Assembly: GCA_022561145.1 (NCBI GenBank)
Contig: JADFRS010000010.1
Coordinates: forward strand, 1 to 37,104
Direction of reading: 5' to 3'
Length of the DNA: 37,104 nucleotides
Source: Gemmatimonadota bacterium
GTDB taxonomy: Bacteria > Gemmatimonadota > Gemmatimonadetes > Longimicrobiales > Gaopeijiaceae
Shown: positions 8,330-17,000 of the stretch, piece by piece
Layout of the letters: each line of letters begins with the position of its first letter
How positions within the stretch are numbered: the stretch's first letter is position 1
The notes under the pieces: generated by a model
Seen by the model: the letters and a program-made list of their open reading frames with translations, nothing else
What the model was told of the DNA's origin: nothing
The model's database searches: none
Program-made: the position numbers and the translations under genes

Positions 8330-8411
8330 CGGCTAGGCCGTTACCCGAGAGGGGGATTGTCGAAGCGTGGGGAAGCGAACGGGGTCGGCAACGGGGTACG
8401 ACCAGTAAGGC

Positions 8412-8795
8412 CTAACGTCGCTGCCAGCTCCTCCGTAGGCGAACGAGCCGCACGTCATCCTCGGTGCCTCGCTCCTTATCCGGCCCATACGAGATGAGCG
8501 CAAGCGAGTCCGCCCAAGGATAGTACTGATAGACATTGCCCCATGGGTCGACGGAATGCTCGCCCGGGAAGTTTTCCTTGAGCCATGTGAGCCATACGCG
8601 GCGGCTCGGAAGCTCGCGGCCGCCTCGGTCGTAATCGAGCAACTCATCGGTGATTCGGCGCATCTCGCTGTGGGCGGCACGCGTGAGAATAGGCGTGAGC
8701 ACCGGCATCGCCTTGTTGATGATGGCCTGCCGGCTATCCGGAAAGTATAACGCAGCGGAAATGCCAAGGATGATCATCAGGACTACACGGCTCAC
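8412..8795 (-). CDS. Type II secretion GspG-like protein without pilin leader
   Basis: A 127-residue protein. The C-terminal half carries the calcium-loop pattern of GspG major pseudopilins: ENFPGEHSVDPWGNVYQYYPWADSLALISYGPDKERGTEDDVRLV, where WGNVYQY and GPD..GTEDD are the hallmarks. The N-terminus is a short hydrophobic helix (VVLMIILGISAALYF), but the prepilin peptidase signature (G-FTLIE) is absent, so it is not processed as a pseudopilin. It may be a membrane-anchored minor relative or a protein that uses the same fold for another purpose. The start GTG at 8795 overlaps the stop of the upstream small gene (GTGA 8792-8795), showing the two are translated together. No other type II secretion genes are in the window. 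Confidence 0.75.
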   Translation of the reverse strand: MSRVVLMIILGISAALYFPDSRQAIINKAMPVLTPILTRAAHSEMRRITDELLDYDRGGRELPSRRVWLTWLKENFPGEHSVDPWGNVYQYYPWADSLALISYGPDKERGTEDDVRLVRLRRSWQRR

Positions 8796-9052
8796 AGTAC
8801 GCTCTCCCCCCGGGCCCGGTCACGCATCACCGACGCCCAACGCAAGTATCTCCCCAGTTCGTCGATAGGCGGGACGGCCGTGGGATCGCCGTACGCCGTT
8901 TCCATCCGCCATCTCATGTATGAGCGAGGGGGGATGGGAAGAAAGGGCGGCCGGCGGTACCAAGCCCTCGCCCTGAACGTCCATGCCATGCGTAACAGCC
9001 CCGGTAATAGCGCGGGCCTCGACAACGCAGCCCTCGCAAGCCCTACGTACAC
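8792..9052 (-). CDS. Small basic protein of unknown function, coupled to the GspG-like gene
   Basis: An 86-residue, arginine-rich protein. I do not know a function. The core, [19 protein letters not shown] followed by [12 protein letters not shown] and a C-terminal [12 protein letters not shown], is rich in aromatic and basic residues and reads like a real, compact protein rather than random frame. The stop overlaps the GspG-like gene start by 4 nt, which supports coupled expression. The chosen start is GTG 9052; ATG at 8989 ([10 protein letters not shown]) is the alternative, and neither has a strong Shine-Dalgarno. It is the first gene of the long minus-strand array and lies divergent from the YyaL-type gene, so the 161 nt between 9053 and 9213 must hold promoters in both directions; I could not identify them with confidence. 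Confidence 0.65.
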   Translation of the reverse strand: MYVGLARAALSRPALLPGLLRMAWTFRARAWYRRPPFLPIPPRSYMRWRMETAYGDPTAVPPIDELGRYLRWASVMRDRARGESVL

Positions 9053-9213
9053 GGGCGTTCACCGGTTTCTGCCGGTTTCATCCGGCGGAGATGGGTAGTA
9101 AACATTTGTCTCAAGCTAGGCGGCCATCCTCTTATCCACAACGACTTTGTACGAGGAAGGGCGCATCTTCGTGCCTCGCGGGTATCGGGAAACCCGCAAA
9201 TACTCAAGGGAGA

Positions 9214-11298
9214 ATGGCCGTGGCCAACCGCCTCTCGACGGAATCGAGCCCCTACCTGCTACAGCACGCCGACAACCCTGTGGATTGGTATCCATGGGGT
9301 GAAGAGGCGCTGAAACTCTCTCGCGACACCGACCGGCCGATCTTCTTGTCCATTGGCTACTCCGCCTGTCATTGGTGCCACGTCATGGAGCGGGAATCCT
9401 TCGAGGACGAGGCCACGGCGGAGCTCATGAATGAGGGCTTCGTCAATATCAAGGTCGATCGAGAAGAGCGTCCCGACCTCGACTCGATCTACATGCGGGC
9501 CGTGCAGGCCATGGTGGGGCAGGGCGGCTGGCCGCTCACGGTCTTCCTCACACCCGCCGGAGTGCCGTTCTTCGGAGGCACGTACTTCCCTTCCGAGCCT
9601 CGCCAGGGAATGCCGTCGTTCCGGCGAGTTCTCGAGGGAGTACGGGACGCCTACACTACCCGCCGCGAGGAGATCACCAAGGCAGGCACCGAGCTGTTGG
9701 CGACGCTTCGATCCAACCGGATCGAGCCCGAAGCCGCGACCTCAGAATCCGGATTCATGGGGTCGACCGGCGAGTGGAGAGCCATCCTCGACAACGCCTC
9801 TCGCACCCTGGAGGCCGCCGCCGACCCTAGGTATGGGGGATTCGGAGGGGCCCCGAAATTCCCGCAGCCGCTCAACCTGAGCTTCCTGCTACAACGGTAC
9901 GTGGCCACCGGCCAGGAATCGACGCTGGGCATCGTGACCAACTCGCTCCGCCACATGGCCCGTGGGGGCATCCGGGATCACTTGGGGGGCGGCTTCCACC
10001 GTTACTCGGTCGACGCACACTGGCTGGTGCCGCACTTCGAGAAGATGCTCTACGACAACGCCCTGCTCGCCCGCCTCTATCTGCATGCGTTCCAGGTGAC
10101 GGGTGATGAGGAGTTCCGGTCGGTGGCGGAGCATACACTCGACTATGTGCTGCGTGACCTACGCGCACCCGGCGGCGCGTTTTATTCGGCTCGTGACGCC
10201 GACTCGGAGGGTGAGGAGGGCCTGTTCTACGTCTGGACACCGGACGAGATCGAAGCGCTTCTCCCCGACCAAGACGCACGGCTCTTCCAGCGGTGCTACG
10301 CGGTCGATCGCCCCGGAAACTTCGAGGGGCGGAGCATTCTCTATCTGCCACACGATCTCGCGGCCGTGGCGCGTTCGGAAGAGTTGGCGCTCGGCGAGTT
10401 GAAGTCCGTGCTCGCCAGCGCCCGGCAGGTGCTGCTCGCCGCGCGGAACGGGCGCGAGCATCCGCTGCTGGACGACAAAGTGCTGGCGAACTGGAACGGG
10501 TTCACCTTGAGGGCCCTCGCGGAGGCCGGTGGCGCGCTGGGGAGAGAAGACTATGCGTCCGCCGCAAGCGAGGGCCTCGATTTCATCCTGGGTGAGATGC
10601 GCCGCGAAGGCACGCTCTTCCACGTGTACGCGGGCGGGCGGGCGTACGTGCCGGCTTTCCTCGATGACTACGGTGCCATCGGTAACGCGCTCATCACCAT
10701 CTACGAGACGACCCTGGAGCCCCGCTGGCTCGATGAGATCCGCTGGGCGGCGGAGCAGGTGACCAAACGTTTCTGGGACGAGGACCATGATGTGTTCTAC
10801 GACACGGCGGAGGTCGGTGAACCTCTGGTCATTCGCCCTCGCGACGCTACGGAGAGCGTGACACCCTCCGGTATATCGCTGGCCGTGGAGCTGCTCCTCA
10901 GGTCCGCCCACCTCTTCGACGACGGTCGCTTTCGAGACATCGCCCACCGTGCCATGAGCACAGAGGCGGCTGGCATGGATCGCTTTCCCTCAGCGTTCGG
11001 AGGCCTGCTGGCCGCGGTGGATCGCCACATCACAACGCCCGTTGAGGTCGCCATCGTAGGCGATCGCGAAGACCCGGCCACGAAGGCCCTGTTGCATACG
11101 GTCCTCACCCGTTATCTGCCCAACAGATCGGTCGCGGGCCGGGCTCCGGACGATGAGGTGCCCGCCGGTGTCGCCCTACTCCAGGCCCGCGGACAAGTGG
11201 ATGGCAAACCCACAGCCTACGTATGCGAAAGCTACGCGTGCCGAACGCCCGTGACCGACGCGGATTCCCTGGCCGAACAGCTCGACGGCCCGCGTTGA
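9214..11298 (+). CDS. YyaL/SPATA20-type thioredoxin-domain protein (DUF255)
   Basis: A 694-residue cytoplasmic protein. The first ~170 residues form a thioredoxin-like domain with the diagnostic start [29 protein letters not shown] and [16 protein letters not shown], the CxxC lying at residues 52-55; [10 protein letters not shown] and [13 protein letters not shown] follow. The remainder is an (alpha/alpha)6-barrel like those of N-acylglucosamine epimerase relatives, with [24 protein letters not shown] and [19 protein letters not shown]. Members are widespread, human SPATA20 included, but the reaction is unproven. ATG 9214 is preceded by AAGGG at 9206-9210 and begins right at the conserved N-terminus; the frame extends upstream but without conserved sequence. 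A GCGGGT/ACCCGC hairpin at 9178-9197 lies just before the ribosome-binding site. Confidence 0.92.
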   Translation: MAVANRLSTESSPYLLQHADNPVDWYPWGEEALKLSRDTDRPIFLSIGYSACHWCHVMERESFEDEATAELMNEGFVNIKVDREERPDLDSIYMRAVQAMVGQGGWPLTVFLTPAGVPFFGGTYFPSEPRQGMPSFRRVLEGVRDAYTTRREEITKAGTELLATLRSNRIEPEAATSESGFMGSTGEWRAILDNASRTLEAAADPRYGGFGGAPKFPQPLNLSFLLQRYVATGQESTLGIVTNSLRHMARGGIRDHLGGGFHRYSVDAHWLVPHFEKMLYDNALLARLYLHAFQVTGDEEFRSVAEHTLDYVLRDLRAPGGAFYSARDADSEGEEGLFYVWTPDEIEALLPDQDARLFQRCYAVDRPGNFEGRSILYLPHDLAAVARSEELALGELKSVLASARQVLLAARNGREHPLLDDKVLANWNGFTLRALAEAGGALGREDYASAASEGLDFILGEMRREGTLFHVYAGGRAYVPAFLDDYGAIGNALITIYETTLEPRWLDEIRWAAEQVTKRFWDEDHDVFYDTAEVGEPLVIRPRDATESVTPSGISLAVELLLRSAHLFDDGRFRDIAHRAMSTEAAGMDRFPSAFGGLLAAVDRHITTPVEVAIVGDREDPATKALLHTVLTRYLPNRSVAGRAPDDEVPAGVALLQARGQVDGKPTAYVCESYACRTPVTDADSLAEQLDGPR

Positions 11299-11413
11299 TG
11301 GGCTCGGGTTGGCCGCCTCCCCCCTCCCTGGCTATTTTTACTTGTTCCGCTCCCTCTGGCCGACTGGTCGGGGGGCGCTCGCTTTGACGGATACGTCCCT
11401 CAACTCGTAGTCG

Positions 11414-13549
11414 ATGGCGACCAAGACAACCGAACTGGGCTCTGGCCGAGACCTCATGGGCCTCGACGCGAGCACGTTGGTGCGCTGGTATAGAACCATG
11501 CTCACCTCCCGCGCGCTGGATGACCGTGAAATCAGCCTCAAACGGCAAAACAAGATCTTCTTCCAGATCTCCGGCGCCGGCCACGAAGCCATCCAGGTCG
11601 CTCTCGCCGAGCATCTGCAAAGCGGGCGGGACTGGTTCTACGTGTACTACAGGGACCGCGCCCTGACGCTGGCCTTGGGCCAGACTCCGCTGGACCACCT
11701 GCTTCAGGCGGTCGCGGCGCACGACGATCCGAGTAGCGGCGGTCGGCAGATGCCGTCGCACTACGGGGACGTGCGCTACAATATCGCGAGCACGTCGTCC
11801 CCCACGGGTACCCAGTTCCTCAACGCGGTAGGCACGGCCGAGGCGGGCTATCGTGCTGCTCTTATTCCGGGTGTTGAAACCCACGTGAAGGGAGTGCACG
11901 GCGACGAGGTCGTGGTGTGCTGCGCCGGGGACGGAAGCACCTCGGAGGGAGAGTTCTGGGAGGCCCTCAACACCGCCTGCAACCTCAAACTGCCGGTGGT
12001 CTTCCTGATCGAGGACAATGGGTACGCAATCTCGGTGCCGGTCGAGGTCAACACGCCAGGCGGCAGCATCTCGCGGATCGTGAGCGGCTTCCCCGACCTG
12101 CACATCGTGGAGTGCGACGGCACCGACCTCCTGGAGAGCTATAGGGCTGGCGCCGAGGCCGTCGCCTACTGCCGCGCCCGCCGGGGGCCTGCCCTGATCC
12201 ACGCGCACACCACGCGGCCGTATTCGCACTCCATGTCCGACGACGAGAGGTCGTACAAATCCGAGGAGGAGCGCGAGGCGGAAGCCGCTCGCGACCCCCT
12301 GGTCCTGGCCCGGCAGCTGCTCATCGACGAAGGCCTGGCCACTCCCGACGCCCTCGACCTGATGGTCGAGGAGGTGACCGCCGAGGTCGCTCAGGCCGCC
12401 GATGAAGCACTCACACACGCGCAGCCGAAGGCAGACACGGTGATGCGCCATCTCTATTCGGAGGATGTCGACCCTACGGGCCCGGACTTCGACACCGAGG
12501 ACTCGCCCGAGTACGAGGACGACCGCCAGCTGACCGTGGTCGACCTGCTCAACGCGTGCATGGCCGACGAGATGGAGCGCGACCCGCGCATCGTCCTGTT
12601 CGGGGAGGACGTGGCCGATGCTTCGCGCGAGGAGGTGCTCGAGGATGTGAAGGGTAAGGGCGGTGTGTTCAAGGTGACGCACGGGCTTCAAGCGAGGTTC
12701 GGTGGCGACCGAGTATTCAACACCCCCCTCGCGGAAGCGAACATCGTGGGCCGGGCCATAGGAATGGCCATACGCGGGCTCCGTCCGGTGTGCGAGATCC
12801 AGTTCTTCGACTACATCTGGCCAGCGTTTCATCAGATCCGCAACGAGCTGGCCACGTTGCGCTACCGGTCGAACAACACCTTTTCCGCACCGGTGGTGAT
12901 CCGGGTCCCGTACGGCGGTTACTTGAAGGGCGGCGCCATCTACCACTCACAGACCGGGGAGACACTCTTCACCCACACGCCGGGACTCAGGGTCGTGCTG
13001 CCCTCGAACGCGGAGGACGCCAACGGGCTGCTTCGGACCGCCATCCGCTGCGACGACCCCGTCATCTTCTTGGAGCACAAGCACCTCTACCGGCAGGTCC
13101 ACAACAAAGGCCGGTATCCGGGGAAGGACTTCATGATCCCTCTCGGTAAGGCCAAGGTGGTCCGGGACGGCACGAACCTGACCATCGTTGCGTGTGGCGC
13201 GCTGGTGAAGCGCTCGATGGACGCGGCAAGGACGGCCGCCGAAGAGCACGGCATCGACTGTGAGGTAATCGACCTGCGTACGCTGAGCCCTCTCGACATG
13301 GACACGATCGCCACCTCCGTGAAGAAGACCAACAAGGTGATCGTCGCACACGAGGACTCGCTCTCCTGGGGCATCGGCTCCGAGATCGTGGCCAGGATTG
13401 CCGACGATCTGTTCCCGTGGCTGGACGGCCCGGTGCGGCGGGTCGCATCGATGGATACCTGGGTGGCCTACGCTCCCGAGCTGGAAGAGATCATCCTTCC
13501 GCAGCCCAAGGACGTGCTCGACGCCATCATCGATCTGGCCGCCTTCTAG
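11414..13549 (+). CDS. Branched-chain 2-oxoacid dehydrogenase E1, alpha and beta subunits fused
   Basis: A 711-residue cytoplasmic thiamine-diphosphate enzyme that decarboxylates 2-oxo acids and passes the acyl group to lipoyl-E2. Residues 1 to about 350 are the alpha subunit: [22 protein letters not shown], and the cofactor motif [15 protein letters not shown] ending in EDNGYAIS (GDG...N, near residue 174-202). A short acidic linker ([23 protein letters not shown]) leads to the beta subunit from about residue 375: [50 protein letters not shown], and the C-terminal transketolase-type domain ([26 protein letters not shown]). Sequence favours branched-chain over pyruvate substrates. E2 and E3 are not in the window. 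A weak TTGGCC-18-TATTTT pair at 11309-11338 might be its promoter. Confidence 0.92.
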   Translation: MATKTTELGSGRDLMGLDASTLVRWYRTMLTSRALDDREISLKRQNKIFFQISGAGHEAIQVALAEHLQSGRDWFYVYYRDRALTLALGQTPLDHLLQAVAAHDDPSSGGRQMPSHYGDVRYNIASTSSPTGTQFLNAVGTAEAGYRAALIPGVETHVKGVHGDEVVVCCAGDGSTSEGEFWEALNTACNLKLPVVFLIEDNGYAISVPVEVNTPGGSISRIVSGFPDLHIVECDGTDLLESYRAGAEAVAYCRARRGPALIHAHTTRPYSHSMSDDERSYKSEEEREAEAARDPLVLARQLLIDEGLATPDALDLMVEEVTAEVAQAADEALTHAQPKADTVMRHLYSEDVDPTGPDFDTEDSPEYEDDRQLTVVDLLNACMADEMERDPRIVLFGEDVADASREEVLEDVKGKGGVFKVTHGLQARFGGDRVFNTPLAEANIVGRAIGMAIRGLRPVCEIQFFDYIWPAFHQIRNELATLRYRSNNTFSAPVVIRVPYGGYLKGGAIYHSQTGETLFTHTPGLRVVLPSNAEDANGLLRTAIRCDDPVIFLEHKHLYRQVHNKGRYPGKDFMIPLGKAKVVRDGTNLTIVACGALVKRSMDAARTAAEEHGIDCEVIDLRTLSPLDMDTIATSVKKTNKVIVAHEDSLSWGIGSEIVARIADDLFPWLDGPVRRVASMDTWVAYAPELEEIILPQPKDVLDAIIDLAAF

Positions 13550-13560
13550 GAAGTTCTTCC

Positions 13561-14826
13561 TCAGTACTTCGTGAGGGACGGGTCGATGTCGTCCGCCCAC
13601 GCCAACACGCCGCCGCGCAGGTTGTGGACTCGGGGGAGTCCCGCGGCCAGGAGCGTGCGCACCGCCGCCGCACTCCGCTGGCCGGAGCGACAGTAGACCA
13701 CCACCTCACGGTCGGTGGGGATTTCATCGAGGCGGTCCTGCACCTCTCCCAGGGGGATCAACACCGCGCCGCCGTCCTCGAGGTTGGCGATGCTCCACTC
13801 GTAGGGCTCGCGCACATCGAGAAGGAATGGCGGCTCCGCGGTGGCGAGACGCTCCGCCAACTCGCTTGGATCGATCTCGGATATCTCGTCGGGAGCCATG
13901 TCCGTCTCGGTCGCGCCCGGCGCATCACCCGAATGCAGCCCACAGAATTCTTCGTAGTCGATGAGGCCGGTCTGAGTCGGTGCGTCCCCACAGATCGGGC
14001 ATTCGGGATTGCGGCTGAGCGCCATCTCCCTCCAGTTCAGGTCGAGCGCGTCGAAGATCAGCAGGCGGCCGGCCAGTGACTCGCCTTTCTCGAGGATCAG
14101 CTTGACGGTCTCCAGCGCCTGGAGTGATCCCACGACCCCGGGCAGCACGCCGAGCACTCCGCCTTCGGCACAGTTGGGCACCAGCCCCGGCGGCGGAGGC
14201 TCACGGAAGAGACACCGGTAGCACGGGCCGCCGTGCACCCCGAACACCGAAACCTGACCCTCCCAGCGAAAGACGGACCCGTAGACGTTGGGCTTGCCCA
14301 GTAGGACGCAGGCGTCGTTGACCAGGTAGCGCGTCGGGAAGTTGTCGGTCCCATCCACCACAATGTCGTACGGCTCGATGATCTCCAACGCGTTGTCGCT
14401 AGTCAGCCGCGTGGCGTGCAGCACCACTTCGACGTGCGGATTGATGTCCGAGAGCCGGTCACGTGCGGAGTCGAGTTTGGCGCGACCCACGTCACTCGTG
14501 CCGTGCAGGATCTGCCGCTGGAGGTTGGTGATATCCACCTCGTCGAAGTCGACCAGCCCCAGTGTGCCGACCCCCGCAGCCGCCAGATAGAGGGTCACGG
14601 GCGAACCCAACCCACCCGCACCGACCACCAGGACGCGGGCCTGCTTGAGCCGTTCTTGGCCTTCGACACCGACTTCCGGCAACACCAGATGGCGCGCATA
14701 GCGGGCCATCTCTTCCGGCGAGAGTCCGGGACGGGACGATTCTGTCTCTGAAGAAGGCAAGGCAGCACCAAGTGAGCGTGGATCTCGGACCCTTCGTGGC
14801 CCTGGAAGCGGGCTCGTGCATTCCAC
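13561..14826 (-). CDS. moeB: MoeB/ThiF-type adenylyltransferase with C-terminal rhodanese domain
   Basis: A 421-residue protein that adenylates the C-terminal glycine of a small ubiquitin-like sulfur carrier (MoaD or ThiS) and, through rhodanese, can supply the sulfur. The E1-like domain shows YARHLVLPEVG, the nucleotide loop VVGAGGLGSP, FDEVDITNLQRQ, IVVDGTDNFPTRYL, PNCAEGGVLGVLPG and the zinc cysteines in CYRC and CPICG. The rhodanese domain (about residues 325-421) ends with the active-site loop VVYCRSGQRSAAA. This architecture matches MoeBR/MOCS3-type proteins serving molybdopterin, thiamine or tRNA thiolation; the carrier is not in the window. The start GTG 14826 has only a weak ribosome-binding site and the first ~35 residues are not conserved-looking, so a later start is possible. 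It is convergent with the E1 gene, 11 nt apart. Confidence 0.9.
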   Translation of the reverse strand: MECTSPLPGPRRVRDPRSLGAALPSSETESSRPGLSPEEMARYARHLVLPEVGVEGQERLKQARVLVVGAGGLGSPVTLYLAAAGVGTLGLVDFDEVDITNLQRQILHGTSDVGRAKLDSARDRLSDINPHVEVVLHATRLTSDNALEIIEPYDIVVDGTDNFPTRYLVNDACVLLGKPNVYGSVFRWEGQVSVFGVHGGPCYRCLFREPPPPGLVPNCAEGGVLGVLPGVVGSLQALETVKLILEKGESLAGRLLIFDALDLNWREMALSRNPECPICGDAPTQTGLIDYEEFCGLHSGDAPGATETDMAPDEISEIDPSELAERLATAEPPFLLDVREPYEWSIANLEDGGAVLIPLGEVQDRLDEIPTDREVVVYCRSGQRSAAAVRTLLAAGLPRVHNLRGGVLAWADDIDPSLTKY

Positions 14827-14861
14827 CCCCCGAGCCGTAACCAGTTCCCCCCGATCACGTA

Positions 14862-14877
14862 TACGAAGGATGTCGTA
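14862..14877. promoter_or_regulatory. Upstream operator O1 for the BlaI-type repressor
   Basis: The sequence TACGAAGGATGTCGTA has perfect 5-bp inverted arms TACGA and TCGTA separated by 6 bp. The same arms and spacing recur at 14907-14922, 45 bp downstream. BlaI/MecI repressors bind dyads built on TAC...GTA half sites, so this is the expected kind of site in front of a blaI-type gene. It also lies 36 nt upstream of the divergent moeB-rhodanese start and could affect that gene. The assignment to this repressor is inference from position and symmetry. Confidence 0.7.
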
Positions 14878-14904
14878 GACAGGAGAGGGTCTGCGTGTTA
14901 CGTT
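14876..14904 (+). promoter_or_regulatory. Candidate promoter of the blaI-M56 operon
   Basis: TAGACA at 14876-14881 (5 of 6 to TTGACA), a 17-nt spacer, then TACGTT at 14899-14904 (3 of 6 to TATAAT). The -35 box overlaps the end of operator O1, and a transcript starting about 7 nt after the -10 would begin inside operator O2, so a repressor bound to either site would block it. The -10 match is weak. Confidence 0.4.
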
Positions 14905-14906
14905 CT

Positions 14907-14922
14907 TACGAAGATCTTCGTA
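14907..14922. promoter_or_regulatory. Downstream operator O2, perfect 16-bp palindrome
   Basis: TACGAAGATCTTCGTA is identical to its own reverse complement over 16 bp. It shares the TACGA-N6-TCGTA layout with O1 and sits immediately upstream of the ribosome-binding site AAGGAG (14925-14930) of the BlaI-type gene. It lies just downstream of the candidate -10 box, a position where binding would block initiation. Autoregulation of blaI-type operons through such dyads is established in the family; this specific site is inferred. Confidence 0.8.
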
Positions 14923-14936
14923 TCAAGGAGCCGAAC

Positions 14937-15323
14937 TTGGGCAGAGATTCGCTGACGGAACGGGAACTGGACATCATGAGCGTGCTGTGGCGCTACGAGT
15001 CCGGCACAGTATCCGAGGTTCGAGAAGGCCTTGCCGACGAGCCCGGATATACCACCGTGCTCAAGATCCTGCAGATCCTCGAGGAGAAGGGCGCCATCCG
15101 GCACGAAACGGAGGGGCGCGCCTATCGCTACTACCCGCTCGTAGCTCCGGAAGAGGAAGGCGGCCGCGCCCTCAAGAAGATCCTCGACAAGATCTTCCAT
15201 GGCTCCGCCGAACTGATGCTGGCCCGCCTGGTCAGCGACACCGAAATCTCACGCGACCAGATCGAGCGCATGCGACTCCTCCTGGAGGACGCCGCAAGCC
15301 GAGCCGAGGAGGAAGACCGATGA
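14937..15323 (+). CDS. BlaI/MecI-family transcriptional repressor
   Basis: A 128-residue winged-helix repressor. It shows LTERELDIMSVLWRYESGTVSEVREGL, then the recognition region PGYTTVLKILQILEEKGAIRHETEGRAYRYYPLV, and a helical dimerisation tail (HGSAELMLARLVSDTEISRDQIERMRLLLE). Length and layout fit BlaI, MecI and CopY relatives. I chose TTG 14937 because AAGGAG lies 6 nt before it, the protein then begins at the conserved helix, and the perfect operator stays outside the coding region; a GTG at 14895 in the same frame would put the operator inside the gene. The stop overlaps the M56 receptor start (ATGA 15320-15323). By family logic it represses its own operon until the M56 partner triggers its removal. 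Confidence 0.9.
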   Translation: MGRDSLTERELDIMSVLWRYESGTVSEVREGLADEPGYTTVLKILQILEEKGAIRHETEGRAYRYYPLVAPEEEGGRALKKILDKIFHGSAELMLARLVSDTEISRDQIERMRLLLEDAASRAEEEDR

Positions 15324-16942
15324 TCGCCCTGTGGATCGCATATACCGTCATGATCTCGGTCCTGCTGTCGGGTGCCGCGCTCGGGCTCGAGAAGGCCCTC
15401 CGCCTCTACGGTCGGTCGGTGCGCTGGGTCTGGGCCGCCGTGATCGCCGGAGGGCTCGCGGCGCCGTTTCTGGTCTTGGTCCTGCCCATGCTGCCGGAAC
15501 GGCTCGAGTCGGTCACCGTGATTCCTGAACTCCCTGGCGTGGGCCCCATCCTGCTCGACCCGCTGGTCATGGCGTTCACTCCGCCCGCGTCACTGCTCGA
15601 ACAGCTCGACGCCCCACTGGTTGGGCTTTGGGCAGCGATGACACTGGGCTTACTCCTGATGGTCACCGGTGGAGCGCTTCGCCTGGCTCGGCAGCGGCGA
15701 AGTTGGACTCGCCGTCCGCTGGAAGGGGATCGCGTGCTCATCTCCGAGAACTTCGGGCCGGCGGTCGTCGGCCTGCGGCGTCCGGAGATCGTGCTGCCGG
15801 AATGGACCCTGGGCTTGGCGCCCAAGGATCTGCATCTGGTGATGCTGCACGAACGTGAGCACCAGAAGGCCCGCGACACCCAGCTGCTGACCGCCGGGCT
15901 CCTCTCGGTACTCCTGACGCCCTGGAACCTGGCGCTTTGGTGGCAGCTCGGCAGGCTTCGCGGCGCGGTAGAAGTGGATTGTGACGCTCGCGTGATGCGC
16001 AGCGGGGTTTCGGGACCCGAATACGGTGCGCTGCTCCTTCGCATGGGTGAGCGGATGAGTGGTAGGGGACTCGCGGTGGCGGCACTGACGGAACCAAGAA
16101 GCTTACTCGAAGGGAGACTTCGGATGATCACGGAGAAGAAACCCGAGGGACGCTTCGCCCGTGCGGCGGTGGCGATTGTATTGACGGCGACGGCGCTGGC
16201 AGTAGCGTGCGAGACGCCTACGCCGTCGGCGGTGCAGCAAGAGTTGGACGTGGAAGTCGCCGCCCAGGTCGTGGGCCAGACCGAATCCGGGTCGGTGGTC
16301 CAAATACCAGGAGTAGTAGGTTTGGGTGATGACCCAGTCCGTATTTTTGTCGACGGGGTGCTGGTCGCGATTGTCGAGGGCAGCGAGAAAGAGGGGTTCA
16401 GACTCAACTCTGATACGCCTGATGAGGACCGACCCCGCATCTTTATCGACGGGGAGCTGGTCGAAGACTTCGAAATCATTGATCTGAACCCGGACGCGAT
16501 CGAGAGGATCGAGGTCCTAAAGGGGGCCGCCGCCGTTGAGGCCTACGGAGACAAGGGCGCCAATGGGGTAATACACATCTTCCTCAAGCCCGACCAGGAG
16601 GTGTCCGCGGAGCGTGAGGTCGACGTTTCGGACGGCCCCGTGTTCACGCCCATGACCGTGGGACCCGAAATCAAGAACGTTTCGGCCGTGATCCAAGCGA
16701 TGGAGCAGGCGTACCCACAGATGCTGCGTGATGCCGGCATCGGAGGCCGGGTGGTGGTGTGGTTCTTCATCACCGAAACAGGGGAGGTGGCCGACGCCCG
16801 GATTTCGCAAGCCTCGGAGTTCCCTGCGCTCGACGACGCCGCGCTGAGCGTGGCGAACGTCTACGAGTTCACACCCGCCCGGAACGGCGACAAGCCGGTC
16901 CCGGTGTGGGTCCAGTTCCCGATCACGTTCGAGGTTCGCTAG
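15320..16942 (+). CDS. M56 (BlaR1-type) membrane peptidase with plug-like and TonB C-terminal modules
   Basis: A 540-residue membrane protein. Residues 1 to about 290 are the BlaR1/M56 unit: helices at about 3-22, 36-60 and 97-120, the zinc site LHEREHQKARD (HExxH at 177-181), EVDCDARVM, and a fourth helix ending ATALAVACETPTPS. The outside part then differs from BlaR1: there is no penicillin-binding domain. Instead two short related segments, RIFVDGV at about 341 and RIFIDGE at about 373, lead into IERIEVLKGAAAVEAYGDKGANGVIHIFLK, which looks like the plug of TonB-dependent receptors. The last ~85 residues (GGRVVVWFFITETGEVADARIS, FTPARNGDKPVPVWVQFPITFEV) are a TonB C-terminal domain. It is coupled to the BlaI-type repressor and probably senses an envelope condition; the ligand is unknown. 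Confidence 0.87.
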   Translation: MIALWIAYTVMISVLLSGAALGLEKALRLYGRSVRWVWAAVIAGGLAAPFLVLVLPMLPERLESVTVIPELPGVGPILLDPLVMAFTPPASLLEQLDAPLVGLWAAMTLGLLLMVTGGALRLARQRRSWTRRPLEGDRVLISENFGPAVVGLRRPEIVLPEWTLGLAPKDLHLVMLHEREHQKARDTQLLTAGLLSVLLTPWNLALWWQLGRLRGAVEVDCDARVMRSGVSGPEYGALLLRMGERMSGRGLAVAALTEPRSLLEGRLRMITEKKPEGRFARAAVAIVLTATALAVACETPTPSAVQQELDVEVAAQVVGQTESGSVVQIPGVVGLGDDPVRIFVDGVLVAIVEGSEKEGFRLNSDTPDEDRPRIFIDGELVEDFEIIDLNPDAIERIEVLKGAAAVEAYGDKGANGVIHIFLKPDQEVSAEREVDVSDGPVFTPMTVGPEIKNVSAVIQAMEQAYPQMLRDAGIGGRVVVWFFITETGEVADARISQASEFPALDDAALSVANVYEFTPARNGDKPVPVWVQFPITFEVR

Positions 16943-16958
16943 AAGAAGTCTGCCGCCC

Positions 16959-16983
16959 GGCCGCCCCCGTGAAGGGGGTGGCC
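16959..16983. terminator. Hairpin between convergent genes
   Basis: GGCCGCCCCC and GGGGGTGGCC form a 10-bp stem with one G-T pair and a 5-nt loop (GTGAA). It lies 17 nt after the stop of the M56 gene and 18 nt after the stop of the oppositely oriented DUF2723 gene. There is no T-tract on either side, so it may act as a transcript-end hairpin for both rather than as a classical intrinsic terminator. Confidence 0.55.
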
Positions 16984-17000
16984 GAGGGCCCCTCAGCTGC

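Noticed and set aside
9178-9197. GCGGGT/ACCCGC hairpin in the leader of the YyaL-type gene as a riboswitch
   Set aside because: A single 6-bp stem without any known aptamer features; noted in the gene entry but not called a regulatory RNA.
11359-11372. CCGACTGGTCGG inverted repeat before the E1 gene
   Set aside because: The loop would be only 2 nt and no second copy or regulator is nearby, so it is not supported as an operator or hairpin.
11105-12946. Long open frame of 613 codons on the minus strand
   Set aside because: It lies antisense to the YyaL end and the E1 fusion, whose motifs are unambiguous; its translation has no recognisable domain and reflects GC-rich codon bias.
15406-16479. 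Open frame of 357 codons on the minus strand
   Set aside because: Antisense to the M56 gene; serine/proline-rich translation with no domain.
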